The notes under the pieces: generated by a model | Database searches by the model: none | What the model saw: the letters and a program-made list of their open reading frames with translations, nothing else | Told to the model about the DNA's origin: nothing | From: Helicobacter typhlonius | Lineage (GTDB): Bacteria > Campylobacterota > Campylobacteria > Campylobacterales > Helicobacteraceae | Length of the DNA stretch: 64,000 bases | Reading direction: 5' to 3' | Assembly (NCBI RefSeq): GCF_001460635.1 | Contig: NZ_LN907858.1 | Span: 1,488,001 to 1,552,000 of the forward strand | In this document: piece after piece, positions 53,977 to 63,561 of the stretch | Position numbering within the stretch: position 1 is the stretch's first letter | Layout of the letters: each line of letters starts with the position of its first letter | Program-made: the position numbers and the translations under genes

Positions 53977-56739
53977 ATGGTGCAACCGCTATTTAAAGGA
54001 TTAACTCGTCCTGCATTATTATTTGGCGTTCCTATGTTGCCTCTTTTGGCAACATTTGGGTTATTACTTTTAATAACTTTTTGGACACAGAGCTTTGCCT
54101 TATTATTTCTTGCTATTCCTTTATTTTTTATAGAAAAAGCAATGGCAAAGAAAGATCCTTATATTTTTCGACTTTTTATGCTAAAGGCAATGTTTCTAAC
54201 AAATCCATTTAGCAAAAAATTTCATAGCGTTAAAACATACTCTGCAACAAGTTACACCAAAAAGCAAATGGCAAGAGCAGAAGTGCCAAAACTTAATATA
54301 ATAGCCCTTAATAATGAGCCAAATTTTGAAAAGCTAATTCCTTATTCAAGCATTATTGCACCAAGTGTGGTAATGACAAAGGATTACTTGCTTTTAAGCA
54401 CTTACCGAATTGATGGTATTTGTTTTGAGGCTGAAAGTGATATAAATCTTTCTTTTATCAATGAATCTCTTAATATGTGCTTTCGCGCATTCAGTAATGA
54501 GCCTGTTAGCTTTTATTTTCATAATGTCCGCCATAGAATCAATGATAGCCTAGATTCTGCATTTGACAATCCTTATTTAAACGATGTTGATGAGAAATAT
54601 AAGCAGTCTTTTAAAGATAAGACACTTTTAAAAAATAGTCTTTTTATTACTATTATCTACTCACCTCTTGGGCGTTTGGATAAAGGGGTATTTAAAAAAG
54701 CAAGTGTAAAAGACAAACAAAAGCAACTTACAAGTTTTCTTTATATATTCAAAGAATACAAAGCAAGATTTGAAAGTAATATCAAGCAGTTTGGTGTTGC
54801 TCTTTTAGGAGAATATGAGAAAAATGGTATTAAGTTTTCTAAGCAGCTTGAGTTTTATAACTATTTAATAGGTGGTAGATTTACACCCACTCGCATTTTG
54901 GATATGCCATTATATGAATATCTAAGCGGTGGATTAAATAATATTTATTTTGAACATAAGAGCGCACAAATAAATTACAATGATGATACTTACAAATTTT
55001 GTAGAGCTATTGAAGTCAAAGATTATTCAAATACTACTTATGCAGGGATTTTAGACGCATTAATGTATTTAAATTGTGAATTTACTATAACTCAAAGTTA
55101 TATTCCACTTTCGCAAATAGAGGCAAAATCTGCTCTTAAAACACAGGCAAATCAACTAAAAAGTGTAGAAGATGATTCTATATCCCAAACCGCACAAATA
55201 GAACAAGCTTTAGATGATTTGGCAAGTGGAGAAATTGGTTTTGGCAATTATCATTTTGTTATTATTGTTTTTGGAGATAGTTTAAAAGAATGTAAAGACA
55301 ACACAAACCAAACTATTACACTCTTAAATGAAATAGGGATTTTAACAAGCATTGCAGAAATTGCATTACCAGCAAGTTACTTCTCTCAAATGCCTTGTAA
55401 TTTCGCTTTTCGCCCAAGAATCCACAAAATCAGCACTGCAAATTATTCAAGCCTTATTGCTTTACATAATTTTAGCAGTGGCAAAAGAGATAAGAACTGC
55501 TGGGGCGAGGCAGTATGTATGCTTAAAACACCAAATAAAAGTCCTTATTATCTTAATTTTCATCAAAGCAATAATAATAAAGATGATTTTGGAGAGTTGT
55601 TTTTGGCAAATTCATTGATTTTAGGGCAAAGCGGTGGTGGAAAGACGGTGTTTATGAACTTCACTTTTAATCAAATGCAAAAATACAAAGACCCGAGCAC
55701 TTTTCCTGAATCTACCCCACTAGATAAGCGTAAATTTACAAGTGTTTATTTAGACAAAGACTACGGAGCTTTGGGGAATATTCTTTGTGCTGGTGGTAAA
55801 TATATAAAAATAGAAAATGGGAAACCTACAGGATTTAATCCCTTTAAGGTGGAAGCCACACAAGAAAATCTAAGAGCATTAAAAGGCTTAGTAACAATGC
55901 TAGTTACGCGCAAGGGAGAGTTTTTGAATGCTAAAGAAGAGAAAAAGCTAAGTGATGCAGTGGAATTTATTATGAGGGAATTTAAAAAAGATGAGCGCAA
56001 ATACCCCATTTCGCTTTTATTGGAGAATCTAACAGAAGATATTAATGATGATAACTCTCTTAAAGCAAGGTTAATGGCATTTAAAAAAGGTAAGCAATTT
56101 GGTTGGGTGTTTGATAATGAAAATGACATTTTAGAGTTTAGTGATGAAATAAGTATTTATGGCATTGATGGGACAGAGTTTTTAGATGATAAAGATATCA
56201 ATGGGATTCTAAGCTATTTTATTTTGTGGCGCGTTATGAGTTTAGCAGATGGGCGTAGGCTTGTTATTGACATAGACGAAGCGTGGAAATGGCTAGAAAA
56301 TGAAGTGGTTGCAGAGGAGGTAAAAAACAAGTTTAAAACTATAAGAAAACAAAATGGTTTCTTACGCCTTGCTACACAAAGTGTAGAGGACTTCTTAAAA
56401 CTTCCTATTGCAAAAACTTTAATAGAACAAAGTGCCACAAAGATTTTCTTGCCAAATCCTTTAGCAAAGGCAGATGATTATATAAATGGACTAAATCTTA
56501 GTGAAGATGAATATCAAATCATTAGAGATTTTCAGCCTGTAAAAAGACAATTTTTAATTAAGAGACAAGATGAGAGTGTCATTGCTACTCTTGATTTAAG
56601 CACTCTGGGCAAGGAGAATCTAATGATTCTTAGCACAGGTGCTTCTTATATAGATACGATTGAAAATATATTTGATGATAAAGAAAAAAGCCTTGAGGCA
56701 AAAATAATCGCATTAAAGGAGGTATATAGAAATGCGTAA
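53977..56739 (+). CDS. virB4: fused VirB3-VirB4 conjugation ATPase
   Basis: 920 residues. Residues 1-about 85 are VirB3 (LFKGLTRPALLFGVPMLPLLATFGLLLLITFW... DPYIFRLF), the rest VirB4/TrbE with Walker A LGQSGGGKTVFMNF (about 557) and Walker B RRLVIDIDEAWKWLEN. The fusion is common in Campylobacter and Helicobacter conjugation systems. VirB4 powers pilus assembly and substrate transfer at the inner membrane. GAGGA precedes the ATG. The 3' end overlaps virB5 by 8 bases. Confidence 0.93.
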   Translation: MVQPLFKGLTRPALLFGVPMLPLLATFGLLLLITFWTQSFALLFLAIPLFFIEKAMAKKDPYIFRLFMLKAMFLTNPFSKKFHSVKTYSATSYTKKQMARAEVPKLNIIALNNEPNFEKLIPYSSIIAPSVVMTKDYLLLSTYRIDGICFEAESDINLSFINESLNMCFRAFSNEPVSFYFHNVRHRINDSLDSAFDNPYLNDVDEKYKQSFKDKTLLKNSLFITIIYSPLGRLDKGVFKKASVKDKQKQLTSFLYIFKEYKARFESNIKQFGVALLGEYEKNGIKFSKQLEFYNYLIGGRFTPTRILDMPLYEYLSGGLNNIYFEHKSAQINYNDDTYKFCRAIEVKDYSNTTYAGILDALMYLNCEFTITQSYIPLSQIEAKSALKTQANQLKSVEDDSISQTAQIEQALDDLASGEIGFGNYHFVIIVFGDSLKECKDNTNQTITLLNEIGILTSIAEIALPASYFSQMPCNFAFRPRIHKISTANYSSLIALHNFSSGKRDKNCWGEAVCMLKTPNKSPYYLNFHQSNNNKDDFGELFLANSLILGQSGGGKTVFMNFTFNQMQKYKDPSTFPESTPLDKRKFTSVYLDKDYGALGNILCAGGKYIKIENGKPTGFNPFKVEATQENLRALKGLVTMLVTRKGEFLNAKEEKKLSDAVEFIMREFKKDERKYPISLLLENLTEDINDDNSLKARLMAFKKGKQFGWVFDNENDILEFSDEISIYGIDGTEFLDDKDINGILSYFILWRVMSLADGRRLVIDIDEAWKWLENEVVAEEVKNKFKTIRKQNGFLRLATQSVEDFLKLPIAKTLIEQSATKIFLPNPLAKADDYINGLNLSEDEYQIIRDFQPVKRQFLIKRQDESVIATLDLSTLGKENLMILSTGASYIDTIENIFDDKEKSLEAKIIALKEVYRNA

Positions 56740-57475
56740 CAAGAAGTTAGTGGGAGCAGTGGCTCTGTGGATAGGGTTAAGTATAAATGCAAATGCCATT
56801 CCTGTAATTGACCCAACCAATTTGGTGCAAAATACCATAACTGCAATACAACAAATAGCAAGTTATGCAAAGCAAGTGAGTGATTCAGTGCGTCAGATTC
56901 AAGAGTTTGATAAACACGCTACTGAATTTACTAATGAAACGCTGGGGCTTGATGATTTACTAGGGGATATAAATAATATCAGCAAAGATATAAATGATAT
57001 TTATAAAGCCAAAGAGGATATGGAGCAATTCAACAAAGAAGTGCTAAGCGACCCACAGGGTTTTTTTAACGATAAATATAAAAAATACACAGACACCTAT
57101 AATCTTTACGATAAGTGTAGTGGGCTTAAAGACGGCGCACTCAATATTTGCCTAAGAGATAGAATCAATTATGCTGCAGGGATAAAACAGCATAGCGACT
57201 ATGGAAATATTATTCGCAGATTGCAAAAACAATTAGATAAACAAATCAAAGAATTTGATAGAGCAAGCAGCCAAAAAGATAGAGAAAATGCAGCTTTGGC
57301 TATTCGTGCTACACAGGCAGAAATGGAAAAAGCAAAAGCACTTAATGAGTTAGATTCACTTGAATATAGAAATAATGAGCGCATAGTGCAAGAGCAAGAA
57401 GATGAACTTTTTCTAAAGAGTCTTAATACAACATATTCAGTAGCAGAAAAGTATAGAAATGTAGGATTAAAATAA
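56732..57475 (+). CDS. virB5: VirB5/TrbJ-type pilus protein
   Basis: 247 residues with a signal peptide (RNKKLVGAVALWIGLSINANA), PVIDPTNLVQNTITAIQQIASYAKQVSDSVRQIQEF (a TrbJ/VirB5 signature) and long helices in the rest. It is a minor pilus component believed to sit at the pilus tip and to contact recipients. Its C-terminus SVAEKYRNVGLK shares 25 identical bases with the EexN-like gene. The ATG overlaps virB4 by 8 bases; the stop abuts virB6. Confidence 0.85.
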   Translation: MRNKKLVGAVALWIGLSINANAIPVIDPTNLVQNTITAIQQIASYAKQVSDSVRQIQEFDKHATEFTNETLGLDDLLGDINNISKDINDIYKAKEDMEQFNKEVLSDPQGFFNDKYKKYTDTYNLYDKCSGLKDGALNICLRDRINYAAGIKQHSDYGNIIRRLQKQLDKQIKEFDRASSQKDRENAALAIRATQAEMEKAKALNELDSLEYRNNERIVQEQEDELFLKSLNTTYSVAEKYRNVGLK

Positions 57476-58545
57476 TGGCAGATTCTTCACAAATGTTCAC
57501 AGGCATAGGTTATACCATTGAAAACCTACTCTCAAACCTGCAACAAATGAGCCTTAATAACAAAATGCAACAGCTTCAACTTATAGTTAGTGCAATTATA
57601 ACGCTAAGTATTATGTATAAAGGTTATATGGTATTAGCAGGAAAAAGTCAAGACCCTATAAGAGAGCTTGTATGGGATTTAGGACGAAAAGCATTTATTT
57701 TATCCTTTGCTATGGGAGCTGGAGTTTGGCTTAACTATTCTATTGAAGCGGTTAAAGGGATTTATGAATGGGCTGGTGGTGGCATAGGCTTTTATCAGCA
57801 ACTTGATGGGCTTGTAGATGCTGTATTAAAATATATGGCAAGTCTGTGGAAAGAAAGCGGAATGAGTGCTGGAAAAACTATTATGGCAGCATTTATGATA
57901 GTCATCGTAGGGATATGTTTTGTTGCGATTTGTTTTGAGTTATTTTTCTCTATTATCGCGTGCAGTGTAAGCAATACATTCCTTATTATAGTTTTACCCC
58001 TAGCACTTTTTTGCCTAATGTGGAATCAAACAAAGCAAGTTTTCACACAATGGTGTCAGCTCCTGCTTTCAAATACTTTTACACTCTTATTCTTGTTTAT
58101 GTTTATGTCATTTTGTCAATCGGTTTTGGAACAAGTTTTTAGCCTTGAGGCGTTAAAGGAATTTGATTTAAAAAATATTCTTTTGCAAACATTGGAAGTA
58201 ACGCTTATGTGCTTTGTGCTAGTGCAAATCATTAAAGTCATTAAATCTCTTGCGCAAAATCTCGCACAAGTCAGTCTAGATTCTGCTATGAGTGGTGTTG
58301 GGGCTTCACAAGTAGCTGGGGCAGTAGTAGGTGGAGCAACAAGAGGTATAAATAAAGCAGCTATTGGTGGAATAGGTGGATTAACTGGGAAAAGTGTAGG
58401 TTCAGCTATGGAAAAGGGTGGTTTAGCAGGAGTAGCAGGCAATCTTGCTACTAGTGGTATGGTTGGAGGGATTGGAGTAGCAGCCACTGGAGCAAAAATG
58501 GCTGCAAGTGCAGGTAAAGCTCTATTATCAAAAATGAGAGGTTAA
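57475..58545 (+). CDS. virB6: VirB6/TrbL-type inner-membrane channel protein
   Basis: 356 residues with about six membrane helices (LQLIVSAIITLSIMYKGYMVLAG, KAFILSFAMGAGVWLNYSI, TIMAAFMIVIVGICFVAICFELFFSIIACSVSNTFLIIVLPLALFCLMW, FTLLFLFMFMSF). A Gly/Ala-rich C-terminus follows. This fits TrbL/VirB6, part of the inner-membrane complex. In other systems EexN-type exclusion proteins act against VirB6 of the incoming donor. The start overlaps virB5 by 1 base. Confidence 0.88.
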   Translation: MADSSQMFTGIGYTIENLLSNLQQMSLNNKMQQLQLIVSAIITLSIMYKGYMVLAGKSQDPIRELVWDLGRKAFILSFAMGAGVWLNYSIEAVKGIYEWAGGGIGFYQQLDGLVDAVLKYMASLWKESGMSAGKTIMAAFMIVIVGICFVAICFELFFSIIACSVSNTFLIIVLPLALFCLMWNQTKQVFTQWCQLLLSNTFTLLFLFMFMSFCQSVLEQVFSLEALKEFDLKNILLQTLEVTLMCFVLVQIIKVIKSLAQNLAQVSLDSAMSGVGASQVAGAVVGGATRGINKAAIGGIGGLTGKSVGSAMEKGGLAGVAGNLATSGMVGGIGVAATGAKMAASAGKALLSKMRG

Positions 58546-58547
58546 AA

Positions 58548-58703
58548 ATGAATATAAATCTAAAATCAATCTTGGCAGCAAGTTTCATAGCATTTTTATT
58601 TATGGCGTGTAGCAATAAAGAGGCAAATCCTTATGATGAAATCTTTAGTGATAAACATAAATTTGTCCCTATTAATACCAAAGAGCTAAAGGAAGTTAAA
58701 TGA
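58548..58703 (+). CDS. virB7: VirB7-type lipoprotein (51 residues)
   Basis: A short gene between virB6 and virB8: signal sequence NINLKSILAASFIAFLFMAC with the lipobox Cys at residue 21, then a polar mature part of 31 residues (NKEANPYDEIFSDKHKFVPINTKELKEVK). VirB7 pairs with VirB9 in the outer-membrane core. The stop overlaps virB8 by 4 bases, as for the other genes of the operon, which supports that it is real. Confidence 0.8.
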   Translation: MNINLKSILAASFIAFLFMACSNKEANPYDEIFSDKHKFVPINTKELKEVK

Positions 58704-59464
58704 AGCAAATCATAGAAAAACTCAAAGCCCTATTGAATACTAAACGCAAAGAGTTTGATAATGCAGATTCTAATGAATTTAATCATTCATATGAATATGA
58801 TATTCAGGGTAACTATAAGAAAGCCTTAGATTTTGAATCTAGTTTGCGTTATATGATAGAACAAAGTAACAAGAGAGCCTATTTATTTGCTGTTTTTTGT
58901 GGTGTTTTATCTGTATTAGCAATCATAGCAGTAATGCTTCTAACACCATTAAAAACTACCGAGCCATATCTTGTTCGCGTGAATGACACTACAGGAGCGG
59001 TGGATATTATAAGCATTTTAGATGTTCAGCAAATAAGTAATAATGAAGCCCTAGATAAACATTTTATAAATAGCTATGTTCGTGCAAGAGAGGGTTATTT
59101 CTATGATATGTTAAATAGAGATTATGAACTTGTTCTTACTTTAAGCAGTGATAGAGTAGCAGCAGATTATAAAGATATTTATAAAGGTGAAGACGCGCGA
59201 GATAAAGTTTTTAAAAACAACATACAAATTAGCGTTGATGTCCTATCAATTGTTCTTACAGAATCTGCTGGGGTAAAAACTGCCACGATTAGAACAAATC
59301 TAGCAATTAAGAATCTAAGTAATAGAAGCATCATCAATCAATATCGCATTATTACTCTTAGCTATGAGTATCAAAACCTAGCATTTAGAGAAAACTTGCG
59401 ACATATCAATCCACTTGGCTTTAAAGTTTTAACTTACAGAATAGATGAGGACATAAAACGATGA
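58700..59464 (+). CDS. virB8: VirB8 conjugation protein
   Basis: 254 residues. A cytoplasmic N-terminus, one membrane helix (AYLFAVFCGVLSVLAIIAVMLLTPL, about 68-92) and a periplasmic NTF2-like domain with EPYLVRVNDTTGAVDIISIL and FINSYVRAREGYFYDML identify VirB8, an assembly hub. It overlaps virB7 and virB9 by 4 bases each. Confidence 0.92.
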   Translation: MKQIIEKLKALLNTKRKEFDNADSNEFNHSYEYDIQGNYKKALDFESSLRYMIEQSNKRAYLFAVFCGVLSVLAIIAVMLLTPLKTTEPYLVRVNDTTGAVDIISILDVQQISNNEALDKHFINSYVRAREGYFYDMLNRDYELVLTLSSDRVAADYKDIYKGEDARDKVFKNNIQISVDVLSIVLTESAGVKTATIRTNLAIKNLSNRSIINQYRIITLSYEYQNLAFRENLRHINPLGFKVLTYRIDEDIKR

Positions 59465-60348
59465 AACAGATAGTATTAATTTGCGTATTTATTGCGGTTG
59501 GTTTTGGAGCAAGTGTGCCTACTAAGAGTAGCTTTGATTCAAAGATAGCCTATGCAGTGTTTAACGCACAAGATGTGCTAACTATCACGGCAGCAAATGG
59601 CTATGTAAGCGTGATAGAGTTTGCTCCAAATGAGCGAGTAATCAATATTGCAGCTGGATTTAGTGAGGGTTGGGAGATTGTGGATAGAGAAAATCTACTC
59701 TTTATCAAGCCAAAAGCAGTAACAACTAAATTTGTGCATAATCCAGACCCTATGTTTAATGGAGCCGAAAAAGAAATGGTGATAGACCCTATACCGCAGA
59801 CTTGGAAGACCAACTTAATTGTAACGACAAATGCTAATTTTTATGTGTTTGATTTAGTTTTAAACGCCAAGAATAAAGTTTATAAAATGACTTTTACCTA
59901 TCCTCAAATGGAAGATAAAGCAATACAAAATGCTCAAAAGAGGCTTGATAGAGCCATAGAAATTGACAAACTGCAAAAAAGCCTTAATCGCACGGCAGTG
60001 CCTCGTAATTGGGATTATTATATGAGAGTAAATAATGGTGCTGATAACATCGCCCCTGACTTTGCATATGATGATGGTGTATTCACTTATCTTGGATTTG
60101 ACAATACAAAGGTGTTCCCAAGTGCATTTGCTTACGATAGAGAGGAGCAAATAGTGAATCAGCACATTAAAAAAGAGGGCAAATTTTCAGTTCTTGTTAT
60201 TCATTCTATCCATAAAAAGATTCTGCTTAGAAGCGGTGATAAATTAGTCGGCATTTTAAACAAAGGCTATGCGTTAAATCCATTACCAAAAGCACCAGAG
60301 ACAAGTAATGAAACCGAAGTAAAAAGGGAGCTTTTAAATGGAAAATAG
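59461..60348 (+). CDS. virB9: VirB9 conjugation protein
   Basis: 295 residues. Signal peptide (KQIVLICVFIAVGFGASVP), N-terminal beta domain with ERVINIAAGFSEGWEIVDRENLLFIKPK, central YVFDLVL, and a C-terminal domain with YDDGVFTYLGFDNTKVFPSAFAYD. It belongs to the outer-membrane core complex with VirB7 and VirB10. Its 3' end overlaps virB10 by 11 bases. Confidence 0.92.
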   Translation: MKQIVLICVFIAVGFGASVPTKSSFDSKIAYAVFNAQDVLTITAANGYVSVIEFAPNERVINIAAGFSEGWEIVDRENLLFIKPKAVTTKFVHNPDPMFNGAEKEMVIDPIPQTWKTNLIVTTNANFYVFDLVLNAKNKVYKMTFTYPQMEDKAIQNAQKRLDRAIEIDKLQKSLNRTAVPRNWDYYMRVNNGADNIAPDFAYDDGVFTYLGFDNTKVFPSAFAYDREEQIVNQHIKKEGKFSVLVIHSIHKKILLRSGDKLVGILNKGYALNPLPKAPETSNETEVKRELLNGK

Positions 60349-61678
60349 AGAGGCAAATAGCAATGTTCTCTTAGAAAGTGAGGGTGGAAGTAAGCGTATA
60401 ATAGGCGTAGTAGCAATAGTAGGCGGTGCGTTATTTATCTTGTTGTTGATATTACTAAGCTTGAGTTTTGGTAGTGATTCGGGTGATAAAGAAAAAGATG
60501 AAAACAACAAAAATGCCCTCAATATGCTTAATGCAAACAATAATGACTTAGGTAACGAAGCTGAATTTGGGCAGGACAATGGCTTTATGGAGGTTGAATC
60601 TAGTGGTAAAGGGTTATTAAATGATTTGGGTTTAGAACAAAATAGCAATGACTTGGTTGATAGTGTAAAAAACAATCAAACATTTGAGCCACAGCTAACT
60701 TTTAATGAAAATTTTGGCAATCAATCCCCAAAGGAAGAACAACCTTGGTGGCTTACAAAAGATGGTTTTATGAAGCCACGAATTATAAAAGGTTCTAGTG
60801 CTGGAGTAATAAGCCCACGCGGTGGCGAAGCAGCAAAAGAATCTAACGAACAACAAAAGAAACAAGATAAGCTAAACCCAGCAGAAATGGAGCAAAAGAC
60901 ACTTCAAGCATTAAATAATATGCTAGACCAAACCAAAAATATAGATTATAACGCGCTAATGAGTGCAAATGCTGAAGCACAAGCTGCTGCTGGTTTAAGT
61001 GGTATGGATTTTGGCAGTGATACTTCATATAGACAAAATACCGACTTTAAAGGTGAAGTTTATCAACCTACAAGTGCATTTTATAGTCCATTTAATCAAT
61101 CATTGCTCTTACCTAAAAACACTTATATCCCTTGTAGTTTGCAAACTAAAATTGTAAGTGAATTAAAAGGGAGTATAGGCTGCATAGTAGCAAGTGATAT
61201 TTATTCAGCAAATGGACAAACACTTTTAATAGAAAAAGGCAGCCAAATAAGCGGCAGTTACACAAATGCAGATGTAACAGATGGTAGCTCAAGGCTTTAT
61301 GTGATATGGAGTGAGATAAGAACACCAAATAATATTGTTATTCCTGTGGATAGCGGTGGAGTAGATGCTCTAGGTGGAGCAGGTATTGAGGGTAATAGGG
61401 ATAACCATTATGCAACAAGATTTGGTGCTGCCATTCTACTAAGTGTTATTGATGGCACAATTAAATCACTTGGGCAATATGTGAATGCCCAAATTGCGCC
61501 AAATGCTCAAATGTATAGCCCTATGCAAGCAAATCAATTGGCAAATACAGCTCTGCGCCAAACTATAAACATAAAACCTACTATTTATCGTAATCACGGC
61601 GACTTAGTCGGAGTGTATGTCAATAAAGATATAGATTTTAGTAAGGTGTATCAGCTGCGCCTAAGGAGCAAAAAATGA
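60338..61678 (+). CDS. virB10: VirB10/TrbI conjugation protein
   Basis: 446 residues. One membrane helix (IIGVVAIVGGALFILLLILLSL), a polar linker (about 50-220, Asn/Gln-rich), then the TrbI/VirB10 domain with TYIPCSLQTKIVSELKGSIGCIVASDIYSANGQTLLIEKGSQISGSY and the C-terminal end KPTIYRNHGDLVGVYVNKDIDF. It links inner-membrane energy to the outer-membrane pore. Confidence 0.93.
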   Translation: MENREANSNVLLESEGGSKRIIGVVAIVGGALFILLLILLSLSFGSDSGDKEKDENNKNALNMLNANNNDLGNEAEFGQDNGFMEVESSGKGLLNDLGLEQNSNDLVDSVKNNQTFEPQLTFNENFGNQSPKEEQPWWLTKDGFMKPRIIKGSSAGVISPRGGEAAKESNEQQKKQDKLNPAEMEQKTLQALNNMLDQTKNIDYNALMSANAEAQAAAGLSGMDFGSDTSYRQNTDFKGEVYQPTSAFYSPFNQSLLLPKNTYIPCSLQTKIVSELKGSIGCIVASDIYSANGQTLLIEKGSQISGSYTNADVTDGSSRLYVIWSEIRTPNNIVIPVDSGGVDALGGAGIEGNRDNHYATRFGAAILLSVIDGTIKSLGQYVNAQIAPNAQMYSPMQANQLANTALRQTINIKPTIYRNHGDLVGVYVNKDIDFSKVYQLRLRSKK

Positions 61679-62664
61679 GTGTAAGTTTGCAAAAATATGC
61701 TGATAATTTATTTGGCAAGTATTTAAAAGAAGATTCAATCAATGAGATTTGCTACAACGGAGATGATCTTATTTGGTTTCAAAATACAAGTGGCGAATGG
61801 CAGTGCGAATCTACACATATAACCTATGAAAATGCCGAAGCATTTGCTCAAGCAGCTGCAAGCTACAAAGAAGACCAAATAGACAAGGCAAGACCTATTC
61901 TAAGCTGTGTATTGGTAAGTGGCGAAAGGGTGCAAATCGTATTGCCTCCCGCAAGTAAAAAAGACCATATTTCAATCACTATTAGAAAACCTAGCCGCAC
62001 AAGATTTGTAATGAGTGATTTTTCTAAACAGGGACTCTTTAGTGAGATAAAGCCAATTAGCCATACTTTAAGCCAAAAAGATAGTGAGCTGCTAAGCTTA
62101 TATGAAAAAGGTGAGTATGAGAGATTTATAAGCAGTGCTGTCGCCTATGGCAAAAATGTAATTATCTGTGGCGAAACAGGTAGCGGTAAAACCACCTTTA
62201 TGAAAAGTCTCATAGATTTTATTCCGCTAGATTCAAGGCTCATAACCATTGAAGATGTGGAGGAAATTGTATTTTTTACACATAAAAACTTTGTGCAACT
62301 TTTTTATCCAAGTGAAGCAAAGAGTGATGATTTCTTAAATTCAGCAACACTTCTTAAAAGCTGTTTGCGTATGAAGCCTGACCGCATTTTATTAGCAGAG
62401 CTTCGTGGAGCTGAAACCTATGATTTTATCAATGTTTTAAGCTCTGGACACGGAGGAAGTCTTACAAGCTGCCACGCTGGGAATAGCGCAGATTGCTTTA
62501 AACGCCTTGCAATGATGATATTGCAAAATCCTCAAGGACAAAAAATACCTTACGAACAGATTATGGCAATGCTACAAGACCTCATAGATGTAATTGTCCA
62601 TATTTATGCACACAATGGAAAGCGTAGGATTAGTGAAATTTATTTCAAAGAGGCTATGCGATGA
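61675..62664 (+). CDS. virB11: VirB11-type ATPase
   Basis: 329 residues. Walker A IICGETGSGKTTFMKSL (about 165), LITIEDVEEI, Walker B-region RILLAELRGAETYDFINVL and the His box SGHGGSLTSCHAGNS identify the VirB11/GspE hexameric ATPase. It drives switching between pilus assembly and DNA transfer. Overlaps virB10 and the next gene by 4 bases each. Confidence 0.94.
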   Translation: MSVSLQKYADNLFGKYLKEDSINEICYNGDDLIWFQNTSGEWQCESTHITYENAEAFAQAAASYKEDQIDKARPILSCVLVSGERVQIVLPPASKKDHISITIRKPSRTRFVMSDFSKQGLFSEIKPISHTLSQKDSELLSLYEKGEYERFISSAVAYGKNVIICGETGSGKTTFMKSLIDFIPLDSRLITIEDVEEIVFFTHKNFVQLFYPSEAKSDDFLNSATLLKSCLRMKPDRILLAELRGAETYDFINVLSSGHGGSLTSCHAGNSADCFKRLAMMILQNPQGQKIPYEQIMAMLQDLIDVIVHIYAHNGKRRISEIYFKEAMR

Positions 62665-63365
62665 GTGATAAAGAAAAACAAGATTTACAAAACAAAATAC
62701 TAGAGCTTGAAAATTATGTCAAAGAAACAAAGCAAAATATAGCAAAGGCTGAAGAAAATATTAAACAATGTGAAAAAGCTATACAAACATTAAAAGAAAT
62801 TGCTTGGGAGAGAGAATCCAAAAAAGAAAGTAGCAAGATGTATAAAGTGCTAGAGAATGAAAAGTCTAGCACAATTGTTAAAGGTAATGTAGGTGATGTA
62901 GTGGTTGATAGGGAGTTTATGGAAAAAGAAATACACAAACATCTTGATAATCCAGCCCTAAGAGGAATGGTAACCACAGAAGAAATGCTTTCTTTTCCTA
63001 AGGTAGCTAGGAATGTGGGAGCGGAGTTTAATGCGGAATATCAGGGCTACAATTGGAGGGTTAAAGCCAATGATGAGAGTATTATAAATTATGGAGAAAG
63101 AGATTATGGAAAAGGACATAGATTATTAACAGCTCATTCAAGGACAGAGAGGGGTGAGCGAGGTCAGCCCCACCGACAGATTAACGACCTCAATTTTCAC
63201 AACTCTGCCAATGAAAGTATAGCACAAAATAAAACCAATCTCACAAAAGTTTCAGAATCTGCACTTAAAAGAATGCAGCAAAAAATAGATGCAGTTGCAC
63301 AAAAAGGCTTTAGCAGCAACACAAAAGCTAAGCAACAATCTATCGACAAAGGAAAAGATAGATGA
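62661..63365 (+). CDS. coiled-coil protein of unknown function between virB11 and virD4
   Basis: 234 residues. A coiled coil at about 3-55 (DKEKQDLQNKILELENYVKETKQNIAKAEENIKQCEKAIQTLKE) is followed by a folded region (PALRGMVTTEEMLSFPKVARNVGAEFNAEYQGYNWRVKANDESIINYGERDYGKGHRLLTAHSRTERGERG) and a basic C-terminus (KAKQQSIDKGKDR). His, Arg and Glu in the middle part, and the basic tail, would suit a nuclease-like or secreted protein, but I do not recognise a family. It could be a transfer substrate, a DNA-processing factor or a structural part. Confidence 0.6.
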   Translation: MSDKEKQDLQNKILELENYVKETKQNIAKAEENIKQCEKAIQTLKEIAWERESKKESSKMYKVLENEKSSTIVKGNVGDVVVDREFMEKEIHKHLDNPALRGMVTTEEMLSFPKVARNVGAEFNAEYQGYNWRVKANDESIINYGERDYGKGHRLLTAHSRTERGERGQPHRQINDLNFHNSANESIAQNKTNLTKVSESALKRMQQKIDAVAQKGFSSNTKAKQQSIDKGKDR

Positions 63366-63399
63366 AATGTGCAAACTTAATCATACAAAAGGAGACAAA

Positions 63400-63561
63400 A
63401 TGAGTGAAGAACAAGCAAGAGATTTGAAAGAGCAAATCTTAGATATGGAAGATAAATTAGATGAGTTTGTAGAGCAAATGCAAGCAAGAATTACCATTTT
63501 AAAGAACTCTTTGCGTAAAATGGAGCAAGAGAAGCCAAAGGCAAAAGATTATGAAAGATAA
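63400..63561 (+). CDS. small coiled-coil protein (53 residues)
   Basis: The frame is longer, but ATG 63400 has AAAAGGAG ahead and starts a protein, SEEQARDLKEQILDMEDKLDEFVEQMQARITILKNSLRKMEQEKPKAKDYER, whose first 25 residues resemble the start of the preceding coiled-coil protein (SDKEKQDLQNKILELENYV). It overlaps virD4 by 11 bases. Possibly a partner that pairs with the larger coiled coil. Confidence 0.6.
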   Translation: MSEEQARDLKEQILDMEDKLDEFVEQMQARITILKNSLRKMEQEKPKAKDYER

